Source of the DNA: Lachnospiraceae bacterium
GTDB taxonomy: Bacteria > Bacillota > Clostridia > Lachnospirales > Lachnospiraceae
Assembly (NCBI GenBank): GCA_024403515.1
Contig: JAKSRS010000019.1
Coordinates: forward strand, 1 to 40,662
Reading direction: 5' to 3'
DNA: 40,662 nucleotides
Each line of letters opens with the position of its first letter. Positions within the stretch are counted from its first letter, which is position 1. Made by a program: the position numbers and the translations under genes. The notes under the pieces are model-generated. The model did not search any database. It worked only from the letters and a program-made list of their open reading frames with translations, and was not told where the DNA came from. Of the stretch, positions 1 through 7,795 are shown one piece after another.

Positions 1-1074
1 TTAAGAGGCGAAGAGAGCAGCGACATTTTTAGCATTATAAAGCAGGGCGACGTCATGCTTTCACATCCTTTCGACTCATTTGATCCGGTAATTAAACTAT
101 TAGAGTCTGCGGCATCAGATCCGGATGTTGTTGCAATCAAACAAACAATCTACAGAGTAAGCAGGAATTCAAGAATCATGAATGCCCTTATTGAAGCAGC
201 CAAGAAGGGCAAGCAGGTTACTGTACTAATAGAACTTAAAGCCAGATTTGATGAGGCTAACAATATAGAATGGGCAAGAAGGCTTGAAAGTGCCGGAGCA
301 ACGGTTCTTTACGGCACTGCTAATGTTAAGACTCATTGTAAAATAACAATGGTTATTCGAAAGGAAAACCAGTCTTTGAAACATTATATACACCTTGGAA
401 CCGGTAACTACAATGAGGATACTGCAAGACTATATACGGACATAAGCCTGATGACCTGTAACGAAGAAATTGCTAAGGATGCGATTTTAGTTTTCAATTT
501 TCTTTCTGGATATACCAGGCCAAACAATTTATCTAAGCTTAGTGTTTCGCCTTTTAATCTTAAAGACAATTTGTTAAGTCTTATTTTACGTGAAAAAGAA
601 AATGCCAATAAGAATATTAAAGCGGGCATAAGGGCCAAGATGAATTCACTTTGTGATCCTGACATAATAAATGCTTTATATGAAGCATCTAATGCTGGAG
701 TGAAGATTGAATTGCTGGTAAGAGGAATATGCTGCCTAAGGCCGGGCGTAGCGGGACTTAGCGATAATATTTCGGTTATTTCAATAGTTGGAAACTTTTT
801 AGAGCACAGTCGTATCTTTTCTTTTGAAAACGGGGGCAATGGTGAGTATTACTGTTCAAGCTCAGATATGATGCCGCGAAACTTTGAAAGAAGAATAGAG
901 CTAATGTTTCCGGTTGAAGATGAAACACTTAAAGAAAAGTTAAATCAAGTTTTAACCATAAAATTATCTGATAATGTGAAGTCCTATAGACTGGCATCGG
1001 ATGGCAAATATGTAAAGAATCATCCTGAGGATAATAAGATTATTGACTCTCAAAATATGTTAAAGGAATTATAG
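1..1074 (+). CDS. ppk: Polyphosphate kinase 1, C-terminal part (5' end outside window)
   Basis: Polyphosphate kinase makes inorganic polyphosphate from ATP, reversibly. The frame is open from base 1, so the start lies upstream and the ATG at 55 is internal. The visible 357 residues match the catalytic C-terminal domains of PPK1: HPFDSFDPV, then AIKQTIYR, the ELKARFDEANNIEWARRLE block, then KTHCKI, whose His (codon at 334) is in the place of the autophosphorylated His of the family. LEHSRIF follows with the second conserved His (codon at 805). GTGNYNEDTARLYTD is also typical. The C-terminus is complete. maf follows after 2 bases, so the two are probably co-transcribed. Identification is by motif recall, not alignment, but the family is unmistakable. 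Confidence 0.95.
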   Translation, partial: LRGEESSDIFSIIKQGDVMLSHPFDSFDPVIKLLESAASDPDVVAIKQTIYRVSRNSRIMNALIEAAKKGKQVTVLIELKARFDEANNIEWARRLESAGATVLYGTANVKTHCKITMVIRKENQSLKHYIHLGTGNYNEDTARLYTDISLMTCNEEIAKDAILVFNFLSGYTRPNNLSKLSVSPFNLKDNLLSLILREKENANKNIKAGIRAKMNSLCDPDIINALYEASNAGVKIELLVRGICCLRPGVAGLSDNISVISIVGNFLEHSRIFSFENGGNGEYYCSSSDMMPRNFERRIELMFPVEDETLKEKLNQVLTIKLSDNVKSYRLASDGKYVKNHPEDNKIIDSQNMLKEL

Positions 1075-1076
1075 AT

Positions 1077-1676
1077 ATGATTATTTTAGCTTCCGGTTCA
1101 CCAAGAAGACGTGAACTCATTTCATCAATTTTCCCGGAGTTTACTATTATTAAGTCCGAAAAGGACGAGGTGGTAACTAAAACTAAACCTGATGAAATAG
1201 TAAATGAATTATCAAAGCAAAAGGCTATAGAAGTATGGGATAAAGCCATTGGTGATAATGTTATTACAGATGATAATAGTCTTCTTATAGCAGCGGATAC
1301 ACTTGTGTTTTTAGATGGTCAGAGAATGGGAAAACCCAAAGACTACGATGACGCAATAGATATGCTAACTAAACTTTCCGGAAACAGCCATGAAGTGTAT
1401 ACCGGAGTGACACTTTTTTATGGAAACAAAGATTCTTATGAGGAAATTTCTTTTTACGAATCTACAAGAGTTTTCTTCTATGATATTTCTAAGGAAGATA
1501 TAAAATCATATGTAGACAGTAAAGAACCTATGGATAAGGCCGGAGCCTATGCAATTCAGGGCGGCTTTGCCAAACATATAAAGGGAATTGAAGGCGAATA
1601 TGCCAACGTTGTCGGGCTGCCTATTGCAAGACTATATCAGGAAATAAAGAAAATTGGAGGGATTTTGGATGTTTAG
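1077..1676 (+). CDS. maf: Maf-like nucleotide pyrophosphatase
   Basis: A 199-residue Maf/YhdE-family protein, a cytoplasmic pyrophosphatase that in characterised members hydrolyses dTTP and UTP (house-cleaning; overexpression blocks septation in Bacillus). It opens with IILASGSPRRRELI, the family's N-terminal signature with the SxSPRR loop. It also has AADTLVFLDGQRMGKP, with the conserved Asp of the active site, and a C-terminal AYAIQGGFAKHIKGIEGEYANVVGLP block. Length is normal for the family. AAAGGA at 1062-1067 sits 9 bases before the ATG. Its last codons overlap the start of the downstream GH8 gene, which should couple their translation. Confidence 0.93.
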   Translation: MIILASGSPRRRELISSIFPEFTIIKSEKDEVVTKTKPDEIVNELSKQKAIEVWDKAIGDNVITDDNSLLIAADTLVFLDGQRMGKPKDYDDAIDMLTKLSGNSHEVYTGVTLFYGNKDSYEEISFYESTRVFFYDISKEDIKSYVDSKEPMDKAGAYAIQGGFAKHIKGIEGEYANVVGLPIARLYQEIKKIGGILDV

Positions 1677-2799
1677 TAACAAGACCTACAGAAATGTTTT
1701 TAAAGAAGTCGGTTACAGCGACGAGGCTATTTTAAAGAGACTTGAAGAGATTAAGCAGGAATACTTTTATAGTGATGACCGTGTCTATTTCACTACAGAG
1801 GACATGGGTTACATTGTTGATACAGGAAATAATGATGCTCGTACCGAGGGTATGAGCTACGGCATGATGATTTGCGTTCAGATGAATATGAAGGAAGAAT
1901 TTGACCGCATCTGGAAATGGGCCAAGAAATATATGTATATGTCTGAGGGCAAGAACGAAGGCTATTTTGCCTGGTCATGTGCTCTTGATGGAACCAAGAA
2001 TGCCTATGGTCCTGCTCCTGACGGAGAAGAGTATTTTGCGCTCGCGTTATTCTTTGCATCTCACAGATGGGGAGATGGCGAGGGTATTTTTAACTACTCA
2101 CAGGAAGCCAGAAACATTTTATCTGCAATGATTCACAAAGGTTCTAACGGCCGAGACGGCGAGCCTATGTTTAATAATGATAATCATCAGATTCTCTTCG
2201 TACCCGGAAGCCGTTTTACAGATCCTTCTTATTTTTTGCCTCACTTTTATGAACTCTTTTCAAAGTGGGCCAATGAAGAGGACAGAGCGTTTTTTGAAAC
2301 TGCAGTTAAGGTAAGTCGTGAGTATCTTGCTATTTCCTGCCACCCCGAGACAGGATTTTCACCTGAATACTCAGAGTTTGATGGTTCACCTATGTCCGAA
2401 CCTCTTCCCTGGGGCGGACGCCACGACTGGTTCTATTCAGATGCATACAGAACAGTAGCGAACATAGGACTTGATTATGAGTGGTTTAAAACTGACGAAG
2501 GTCAGATTAAAGCCTGCACAAATATCCAGAAGGCTTTAATAGATGACCATAGAAAGGGAACCTTCCATATTTACGAAATCGACGGAAGGGTAGTTGAAGG
2601 AGATGACGCCCTTCACCCTGTTGCAATCCTTGCAACCTGCGCTGAAGCAACACTTGCTACAAAGCTTGATGATCTTTCCAAAGAGTGGGTTAAGGACTTC
2701 TTTGAAACTCCTCTTAGAAAGGGCGAAAGAAGATACTACGATAACTGTTTATACTTCTTTGCATTCCTTGCTCTTAGTGGAAATTACAGAATCTGGTAG
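1669..2799 (+). CDS. GH8 reducing-end xylose-releasing exo-oligoxylanase (Rex)
   Basis: A 376-residue glycoside hydrolase of family 8, of the Rex type that removes xylose from the reducing end of short xylo-oligosaccharides. ARTEGMSYGMM carries the probable acid Glu60, PAPDGEEYFALAL carries Asp118, and GGRHDWFYSDAYR carries Asp253/Asp258. With one constant offset of 10 these fall on the residues I recall for the Bacillus halodurans enzyme (Glu70, Asp128, Asp263). DDALHPVAI resembles the loop with the His that closes the glycone side in Rex. There is no signal peptide, so it acts in the cytoplasm. I chose ATG 1669 over an in-frame TTG at 1654 because GGAGG at 1656-1660 precedes it by 8 bases. 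It overlaps the end of maf by 8 bases and ends in a strong terminator. Confidence 0.9.
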   Translation: MFSNKTYRNVFKEVGYSDEAILKRLEEIKQEYFYSDDRVYFTTEDMGYIVDTGNNDARTEGMSYGMMICVQMNMKEEFDRIWKWAKKYMYMSEGKNEGYFAWSCALDGTKNAYGPAPDGEEYFALALFFASHRWGDGEGIFNYSQEARNILSAMIHKGSNGRDGEPMFNNDNHQILFVPGSRFTDPSYFLPHFYELFSKWANEEDRAFFETAVKVSREYLAISCHPETGFSPEYSEFDGSPMSEPLPWGGRHDWFYSDAYRTVANIGLDYEWFKTDEGQIKACTNIQKALIDDHRKGTFHIYEIDGRVVEGDDALHPVAILATCAEATLATKLDDLSKEWVKDFFETPLRKGERRYYDNCLYFFAFLALSGNYRIW

Positions 2800-2832
2800 G
2801 TTAATTTAGCTGTAGCAAAAGAAAGATGCATG

Positions 2833-2878
2833 GCACCCAAATGTTAGTTGTCTAATGTTTGGGTGCTTTTTTATTTTT
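2833..2878 (+). terminator. Intrinsic terminator after GH8
   Basis: A 15-bp stem (2833-2847 with 2852-2866, two G-U pairs) has a 4-base loop and is followed by a T-rich run from 2867. It closes the ppk-maf-GH8 transcript. Between it and the esterase start at 3035 I see only A/T-rich sequence, with a TTGACT at 2935-2940 but no convincing -10 at the right distance. Confidence 0.9.
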
Positions 2879-3034
2879 CTTTTGCGGCTTTTTTATCTGC
2901 ATTTATCTCAAAAAACAATACTGTTTCGCATTATTTGACTATACAACGGCAATACTTACGAAGAAAAAGAAAGTGAAAGAAACTACAATTGAAGCATTAG
3001 AATTACTATAACATTCTTTATGGAGATGATAGGA

Positions 3035-4765
3035 ATGAGTACTGGTAATAATGTTGTGACAGGACCTAAGGCACCTAAGGATCCAAACAAGAAAACACAG
3101 GCATTTTACATTATGAGAGGCAAGGAAGTTTGCGGTTCACCTACTGCAGACGGACGTGGGATTCAGTTTATTTATGAAGATGGCGGAAGACTTATAAACA
3201 GCGCCAAACTTGTTGGAAATATTGAAGATCAGGCTATGCTTGACCTCATGCTTACAACAGCAGGCTTTAGAAAACTTGTTCATAGTATTGGAGTAACAGT
3301 GGAAACTGAAGATGCTTCTGAAGTCGTAACTTTTGCTTTTCAGCATTATGGAAAGACTGATCCTTATGTTTCAGGTTCGACTCATACACTTGAGGTTTCT
3401 GGAGATGGAATGGAAAGTATCATGGTTCTTGATGAACTTGAATGGTCAGACGATGATAATTGTCCCGGACAGATCAGATTTGAGTTTAAAAAGCCCGGTA
3501 CACTTGCCAAGGTAGCTGTTAAGTTCTACTTAAACGATGGTTTTACGGCTCCCGCGGTTGAAGAAGATAAGGACGTAGACTTTGAATCAGATGAATACAA
3601 AGAAATGATTTCATGGTCTTTAATGAATAAAGGTAATAACGCAAGAATTAAAACTGCAATCGATAAAGCAAGAAGAGGAGAAGATGTTACTCTCGGCTTT
3701 ATCGGAGGCTCTATCACACAGGGAGCCGGAGCTATTCCTATTAATACAAAATGCTACGCAAGAAGGATTTTTGAAGGCTTCTGCGACGTAAGCGGACGGG
3801 GATATGAAGACAATGTTCATTATGTGAAAGCCGGAATGGGAGGAACTCCTTCAGAACTTGGTATGATTCGCTACGAGCGCGATATCACCAAAGATGGTGA
3901 AATTTCACCTGATTTAGTAGTCGTAGAGTTCGCTGTAAACGATGCTGGTGATGAAACCAATGGACGTTGTTTTGACTCTCTTGTAAGAAAAATCTACAAC
4001 AGTCCGTCCAAGCCTGCGGTTGTTATTTTGTTTGCGGTATTCCAGGATGATTTCAATCTTCAGGACAGACTTTCTCCTGTAGGTGAAGCTTACGACATTC
4101 CTATGGTTAGCACTAAAAACAGCGTTTCCAAGCAGTTTTATTTAAAGCCCGGCCAGGGAAGAGTTATTTCGAAAGGCCAGTATTTTTACGACTGCTTCCA
4201 TCCTACAAATACCGGTCACAAGGTTATGGCAGATGGTGTTATAAAACTTTTTGAAGTATGCGATGAACAGCCTTATGACAAGGAAATAGAAAGTCTCAAT
4301 TCAATTAAGGCACCAATCGGTGGTGAGTTTGAAAATGTTCACCTCATCGACCGTGCTGATAACAAAATCGGTGCAGTCATCGATGCAGGCTCATTTACTT
4401 CTTATGATAAAGACATTCAGTCAGTTGAACTTAACATGGATACTCATACTAGTCCCATGTTTCCTAACAACTGGAAGTTTGATCCTAAAGAAGGAACTTA
4501 CAAGCCTTTTGAAATGGATATTGAAGCCAGCAAGCTTCTTATTGTATATAAAGATAGCGCCTCACCTGAGTTCGGAACAGTTGATGTTTTCGTAGACGGT
4601 GTTAAGTCGATAACAATCGACCCCCACGTTGTTGGATGGACTCATGCAAATGCCTATATCGTATTTGAAAACGATGAAGTTAAAAATCGCCATGTCAGCG
4701 TAAGAATGAAAGACGGCGATGAAGACAAGGCGTTTACAATACTTGGATTTGGTTACGTTAGATAG
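3035..4765 (+). CDS. SGNH/GDSL-type esterase with flanking beta domains (probable acetyl-oligosaccharide esterase)
   Basis: A 576-residue protein with a central SGNH hydrolase domain (about residues 215-405). Block I is FIGGSITQG with Ser226, block II is AGMGGT, block III is FAVND with Asn302, and block V is YDCFHPTNTGH with Asp386 and His389. All catalytic residues are visible. About 190 residues of predicted beta-rich sequence precede it and about 150 follow (ending in ILGFGYVR); I do not recognise either domain securely. No signal peptide is seen, so it is probably cytoplasmic. Its place between a GH8 Rex and a GH43 suggests deacetylation of imported xylo-oligosaccharides (inference). I prefer ATG 3035, with GGAG at 3022-3025, over the ATG at 3020, which has no ribosome site. 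The GH43 gene follows after 21 bases. Confidence 0.82.
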   Translation: MSTGNNVVTGPKAPKDPNKKTQAFYIMRGKEVCGSPTADGRGIQFIYEDGGRLINSAKLVGNIEDQAMLDLMLTTAGFRKLVHSIGVTVETEDASEVVTFAFQHYGKTDPYVSGSTHTLEVSGDGMESIMVLDELEWSDDDNCPGQIRFEFKKPGTLAKVAVKFYLNDGFTAPAVEEDKDVDFESDEYKEMISWSLMNKGNNARIKTAIDKARRGEDVTLGFIGGSITQGAGAIPINTKCYARRIFEGFCDVSGRGYEDNVHYVKAGMGGTPSELGMIRYERDITKDGEISPDLVVVEFAVNDAGDETNGRCFDSLVRKIYNSPSKPAVVILFAVFQDDFNLQDRLSPVGEAYDIPMVSTKNSVSKQFYLKPGQGRVISKGQYFYDCFHPTNTGHKVMADGVIKLFEVCDEQPYDKEIESLNSIKAPIGGEFENVHLIDRADNKIGAVIDAGSFTSYDKDIQSVELNMDTHTSPMFPNNWKFDPKEGTYKPFEMDIEASKLLIVYKDSASPEFGTVDVFVDGVKSITIDPHVVGWTHANAYIVFENDEVKNRHVSVRMKDGDEDKAFTILGFGYVR

Positions 4766-4786
4766 TTACTATTAGAGGGTAAATAA

Positions 4787-6328
4787 GTGATAGATAAAGA
4801 TTTTAATCCTATAACTAAAATGGATTTTCCTGATCCTGATGTAATAAGGGTAGAGGATACATATTATATGATAAGCACCACTATGCATTTTATGCCGGGT
4901 GGGGTACTGCTTAGATCATATGATCTTATTAATTGGGAAATTGCGAACCATATATTTGATAAGCTTGATGATACACCTGCTGAAAGACTTGAGTTTGAGC
5001 AGACATCATATGCCGGAGGTATGTGGGCTGCGTCTCTTCGTTATCATAATAATAAGTTTTACGCAGTTTTCGTAAGCCACTTTTCACAGAAGACATATCT
5101 TTTTACAACTGATGATGTAACCAAGGAATGGACTAAAAGTGAAATCGAAGGTTACTATCACGACAATTCAATTCTTTTCGATGATGACGGAAGAATCTTT
5201 ATTGTCTGGGGTAACCGTGAAATCTTTCTTTTGGAACTTGAAAAAGATTTGTCAGGTCCTAAAAAGGGTGGCGTTTCCAAGAAGATTATAGTTGATGACT
5301 GTGAAGGTCTTGGCTATGAAGGCTCACATTTTTATAAGATAAACGGAAAATATTATATTTTCCTTATTCATTGGCCCAAAGGTGGACGCCGTACTGAAAG
5401 CTGCTTTGTTTCAGACACTGTCGACGGTGAATACAAGGGTAAAGATGTCTTTGACGATGACAGAGGCTACTGCAACCAGGGCGTTGCACAGGGCGGTATA
5501 GTTGATACACCTTCCGGAAAGTGGTACGCAATGCTTTTCCAGGATTCAGGTGCGGTTGGCCGCATTCCCGTTCTTTTGCCTATTAAATGGGAAAATGATT
5601 TTCCTGTTTTTGGAGTTGATGGAAAAGTTCCTAAGCATTTTGAGGTTGCAAGTTCAAGACCTTACTACAGATATGAACCATTGTTTACTTCGGATAAATT
5701 CCAGTATGACATTTCAGAAAGCAAGAATCCTGCATTAAAGAAGCAGTGGGAGTGGAACCATCAGCCCGATAGCAATCTTTGGGAAATCCTTCCTGAAGGC
5801 GGCCTTAGAATTACAACCGGAAAGCTTTGTTCAAACCTTCCTCATGCAGTTAATACATTGACACAAAGAACAATGTATCCTCGCTGCGAAGCCGAAGTTA
5901 TGATTGATGCTTCAGGAATGAAGGACGGCGATGTTGCAGGACTTTGCATTCTTCAGGGTCTTTACGGATACCTTGGAATTACCAAGGAGACAGGCGCTTA
6001 TTACCTTATCAAGGTAGTTAGAGAAGTTTCTTCTGACATGGGCATTGGTATCGGTGGGGGTGACTACATGCCTGGTAAAGTTGTGGAAAAAGAACGCTTA
6101 AGTGGTCCTTATTTAAACTGTCTTTTGAAGGTTAACTTTGAAAATATGGCAGATAAACTTGATTTCTTCTACCAGAAAGATGGAAGATGGGCTAAGGTTG
6201 GCGATCCTCACCAGCTTCGATTCAGGCTTGATCACTTTACTGGTGCTAGATTTGGGCTTTTCATATACTCAACCAGAAACATGGGAGGAAGCGCTGTGTT
6301 TAAGGATTTTGAGTACAGATACAATTAG
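4787..6328 (+). CDS. GH43 alpha-L-arabinofuranosidase/beta-xylosidase (subfamily 12-like)
   Basis: A 513-residue glycoside hydrolase of family 43. The N-terminal five-bladed propeller carries the three expected acids: Asp16 in FPDPDV (base), Asp126 in YHDNSILFDDDG (pKa modulator) and Glu178 in LGYEGSHFYK (acid). MHFMPGGVLL and GGMWAASLRYHNNKFY recall subfamily 12, which is mostly arabinofuranosidases; the subfamily call is from memory. From about residue 320 a beta-sandwich typical of these enzymes completes the protein. There is no signal peptide. The start is GTG, with AGAGGG at 4774-4779 seven bases upstream. It shares a transcript with the esterase and ends at a terminator between convergent genes. 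Likely role: removing arabinose side chains from imported arabinoxylan oligosaccharides. Confidence 0.88.
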   Translation: MIDKDFNPITKMDFPDPDVIRVEDTYYMISTTMHFMPGGVLLRSYDLINWEIANHIFDKLDDTPAERLEFEQTSYAGGMWAASLRYHNNKFYAVFVSHFSQKTYLFTTDDVTKEWTKSEIEGYYHDNSILFDDDGRIFIVWGNREIFLLELEKDLSGPKKGGVSKKIIVDDCEGLGYEGSHFYKINGKYYIFLIHWPKGGRRTESCFVSDTVDGEYKGKDVFDDDRGYCNQGVAQGGIVDTPSGKWYAMLFQDSGAVGRIPVLLPIKWENDFPVFGVDGKVPKHFEVASSRPYYRYEPLFTSDKFQYDISESKNPALKKQWEWNHQPDSNLWEILPEGGLRITTGKLCSNLPHAVNTLTQRTMYPRCEAEVMIDASGMKDGDVAGLCILQGLYGYLGITKETGAYYLIKVVREVSSDMGIGIGGGDYMPGKVVEKERLSGPYLNCLLKVNFENMADKLDFFYQKDGRWAKVGDPHQLRFRLDHFTGARFGLFIYSTRNMGGSAVFKDFEYRYN

Positions 6329-6344
6329 TTTTAAAGAAAAAATA

Positions 6345-6378
6345 ACGACTCACATAATGAATATGTGGGTCGTTTTTT
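6345..6378. terminator. Bidirectional terminator between GH43 and AraC genes
   Basis: An 11-bp stem (6345-6355 with 6363-6373, one G-U pair) with a 7-base loop. T-rich sequence follows on the plus strand, and an A-rich run on the left serves as the T tract for the minus strand. It lies exactly between the two convergent genes. Confidence 0.85.
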
Positions 6379-6385
6379 AATAAAA

Positions 6386-7333
6386 TTAAGTTCCGGGATG
6401 AACGCGTTTGGCAACTGTTCTTTTGGAACGAAATTCGCTTGGGGTAATTCCTTTTTGCTGTTTAAATAAGCGGTTAAAGGTTGATATACTTGGAAATCCT
6501 GCCTGAAGAGCAACCTCAGTGATTGATAAATCAGGTTGTGCTAAAAATTCCTCGGCCGCTTTTATTCGTCTGTAGCAAAGATAATCGCAGAATGTGAAAT
6601 CAGTGTACTGCTTAAAAAGACGAGAAAAGTGATATTTACTAAATCCTGCAGTATAAGCAACGCCTTCCAAAGAAATATCTTCCATATAATGGTCGTCGAT
6701 ATATTCAAGAATCTGGTTAAATTTCTGAACGTATTCTTTCTGTTTATACAGGCGGACATTAGGGAACAATTCATCAGCATTGTTGTGGTTTTCACCTATC
6801 TTTACAAGAAGGTTAACTAAAAGAGCGTGAATTGATAATTCTGCGTACTCGCTGTTTTTGTAGTATTCATTTCTAATCTGAACAAGTATCTGGTAGATGT
6901 CATCATAAATAAGAGGATAAGTGTCTCTTGTAATATGAAGAGGATGAGTAAGAATCGACTGGATTCCGGCGTATCCTTTTAACATGCTTATTGCGGATAT
7001 GTTCATTATAAATATGAAACGTTTGCCCTGAGGCGGAGCAGTTAAAGAATGCAGTTCACGAGGTGGAATAATAAAGATGTCACCGGGCTGAATGCGGTAT
7101 TCGACACCGCCAACTACTGCGTCGTAGTAGTTTTCAACCGGATTAATAATTTCAAGTGCTGAATGCCAGTGCGTATCGTACTTGGCAGTTAAATCGTTTA
7201 GCCAGATACGATGAGATGTGTTGGCATAGTATGACACAAGCTCCTGAGAGTCTTCAACATGACGAAGTCCCAGGTAATCATTGTTTACTATATTATAATT
7301 TTCTGCAATTTTGGATTTATCTGAAGATGCCAT
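6386..7333 (-). CDS. AraC-family transcriptional regulator, cupin sensor
   Basis: A 315-residue regulator. The N-terminal part (about 35-165) looks like the AraC cupin sugar-binding domain, with HWHSALEIINPVE and the IQPGDIFIIPPRELHSL strand pair. The C-terminal 100 residues hold the double helix-turn-helix: LEGVAYTAGFSKYHFSRLFKQ, then ITEVALQAGFPSISTFNRLFKQ and GITPSEFR. It faces away from the large importer operon, across a shared 462-base region, and converges on the GH43 gene. This makes it the likely xylo-oligosaccharide-responsive regulator of either or both flanking units (inference). A GAGG lies about 7 bases before the ATG on the minus strand. Direct repeats in its upstream region may be its own sites. 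Confidence 0.93.
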   Translation of the reverse strand: MASSDKSKIAENYNIVNNDYLGLRHVEDSQELVSYYANTSHRIWLNDLTAKYDTHWHSALEIINPVENYYDAVVGGVEYRIQPGDIFIIPPRELHSLTAPPQGKRFIFIMNISAISMLKGYAGIQSILTHPLHITRDTYPLIYDDIYQILVQIRNEYYKNSEYAELSIHALLVNLLVKIGENHNNADELFPNVRLYKQKEYVQKFNQILEYIDDHYMEDISLEGVAYTAGFSKYHFSRLFKQYTDFTFCDYLCYRRIKAAEEFLAQPDLSITEVALQAGFPSISTFNRLFKQQKGITPSEFRSKRTVAKRVHPGT

Positions 7334-7390
7334 TTATAGCCTCACTAAATTACATTAAACACATAAAATGATTTTAACATATTTCATATT

Positions 7391-7425
7391 ATAAATGTAA
7401 ATAAAAAACATAAAATAAATGTAAA
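7391..7425 (-). promoter_or_regulatory. Direct repeats upstream of the AraC gene (candidate regulator sites)
   Basis: ATAAATGTAAA occurs at 7391-7401 and again at 7415-7425, 24 bases apart on the same face of the helix within error. ACATAAAAT occurs at 7361-7369 and 7408-7416. Such spaced direct repeats are the usual form of AraC-family sites. They lie 58-92 bases before the regulator's start, so autoregulation is possible. The region is A/T-rich, so chance repeats cannot be excluded. Confidence 0.35.
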
Positions 7426-7570
7426 CTTGAAGGATAATACAGCAATTTGGCTAATTATTCATCGTAATTATTGCTATTATATCTTCCAATTCTTACCGCG
7501 TAATTAAAAAATGAACCAAATATGCCGAATTAGATACTATTTTTACAGCACTTTTGATAGAATCTTGTAC

Positions 7571-7600
7571 TTGATTTGTGCTATTGAGGGGTAACATAAT
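7571..7600 (+). promoter_or_regulatory. Candidate promoter of the importer operon
   Basis: TTGATT (7571-7576), an 18-base spacer and CATAAT (7595-7600). A start near 7607 would leave a leader of about 190 bases carrying several palindromes before the ATG at 7796. It is the best sigma-A-like pair I found in this 462-base gap, but neither box is perfect. Confidence 0.4.
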
Positions 7601-7606
7601 GTCCAA

Positions 7607-7764
7607 AGTGTTGAAAAAACACTGGGCAAATAATGGCCTTGTTCGTCACTTTGCTAGCAAAACCGCAAACATTGACCGATAAATAGCACTATTTAGCAAG
7701 ACCATAAAACGGGTGAAAGTTTATTATTATTTCATAAACTCAGTAAGTGGGTTTGCTATGCAAA
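7607..7764 (+). promoter_or_regulatory. Cluster of operator-like palindromes in the importer operon leader
   Basis: Four short inverted repeats lie in 160 bases: AGTGTT/AACACT at 7607-7623; TTTGCTAGCAAA at 7650-7661; TAAATAGCACTATTTA at 7680-7695; and TTTGC-tat-GCAAA at 7752-7764, which repeats the second motif 102 bases on. TAGCAAAACC (7655-7664) is echoed as TAGCAAGACC (7694-7703). No terminator-type hairpin or known riboswitch was recognised. They could be sites for a dimeric repressor or activator. Confidence 0.4.
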
Positions 7765-7795
7765 AATAGTAATATCTGATCTATCGGAGGACGGT

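Noticed and set aside
7334..7795. Possible riboswitch in the 462-base gap before the importer operon
   Set aside because: No conserved core of a known riboswitch class and no terminator-antiterminator pair were recognised; the symmetric short repeats fit protein sites better.
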